Source: Muribaculaceae bacterium (GTDB taxonomy: Bacteria; Bacteroidota; Bacteroidia; Bacteroidales; Muribaculaceae). Taken from it: a stretch of 6,410 nt of DNA. The translations under genes and the position numbers were made by a program. Location of the stretch: assembly GCA_009775375.1 (NCBI GenBank), contig VSPO01000231.1:1-6410 (forward strand), written 5' to 3'. Positions 6,324 through 6,410 of this stretch are shown here, in pieces (position 1 is the first letter of the stretch; each line of letters opens with the position of its first letter). The notes beneath the pieces are model-generated. The model ran no database searches and had not been told where the DNA came from. It was given only the letters and a program-made list of their open reading frames with translations.

Positions 6324-6410
6324 AATAGAATTTTAAAAGCATTGAGAAATCGGTTTGATACCGGCGATTTGATTATTGAAAATAAAGAATACTACCTTTT
6401 CTGATACCTT
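6324..6410 (-). promoter_or_regulatory. Upstream region of the five-gene run (truncated by window edge)
   Basis: These 87 nt precede the first gene and contain no ORF. No TAnnTTTG element is present on the minus strand, so the main promoter is probably beyond the window edge or non-canonical, or transcription reads through from an earlier gene. On the plus strand TACCTT occurs twice (6393-6398 and 6405-6410), 12 nt apart, at the edge of the window. The dyad described separately is the only other structure. Confidence 0.3.
6347..6370. repeat. Dyad symmetry in the leader of the first gene
   Basis: AAATCG at 6347-6352 is the reverse complement of CGATTT at 6365-6370. Nested inside, CGGT at 6351-6354 pairs with ACCG at 6360-6363 across a 5-nt loop, so two alternative small hairpins are possible. 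It lies 24 nt upstream of the ATG at 6323. No T-run follows on the minus strand, so it is not a typical terminator. It may be an operator or leader structure, or chance. Confidence 0.3.

Overview
The window looks like Bacteroidales DNA (Bacteroides, Prevotella or Muribaculaceae type). Supporting signs are: a moderately AT-rich sequence; start codons without Shine-Dalgarno sequences; a perfect Bacteroidetes-type -7 promoter element (TAnnTTTG); signal peptides that leave Gln at the new N-terminus; a lipoprotein with acidic residues right after the lipobox Cys; and a caspase-like protease with a C-terminal beta domain of a kind I associate with this phylum. The genus cannot be fixed from this sequence alone.

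All convincing genes lie on the minus strand and read from the right edge to the left. In transcription order they are: (1) a secreted protein with an N-terminal soluble part and a predicted C-terminal outer-membrane beta-barrel (6323 to 5238); (2) a lipoprotein with three Ig-like repeats (5205 to 4174); (3) a small signal-bearing protein with a C-x(24)-C-x2-C motif (4161 to 3580); (4) an exported caspase-like (clan CD) cysteine protease with a C-terminal beta-sandwich domain (3583 to 2384); (5) an exported M6-family zinc metalloprotease (2287 to 41). Genes 1 to 4 are tightly spaced, and genes 3 and 4 overlap by 4 nt (ATGA). They are probably one transcription unit. Gene 5 follows after 96 nt that carry their own promoter-like element, so it may be transcribed both by read-through and separately.

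Every product carries an export signal. The simplest reading is an envelope or cell-surface proteolytic locus: a barrel and a surface lipoprotein form an outer-membrane part, and two unrelated proteases act at or beyond the envelope. A clan CD cysteine protease beside a zinc metalloprotease zymogen recalls the fragipain/fragilysin pair of Bacteroides fragilis. The M6 protein has a very basic linker between its pro-region and catalytic domain that could be the processing site. That link is inference. The oddest single feature is the caspase active site, where three cysteines in a row replace the usual acidic-x-Cys pattern.

No RNA genes, mobile elements, CRISPR arrays or convincing terminators were seen, and no gene-free stretch exceeds 100 nt.
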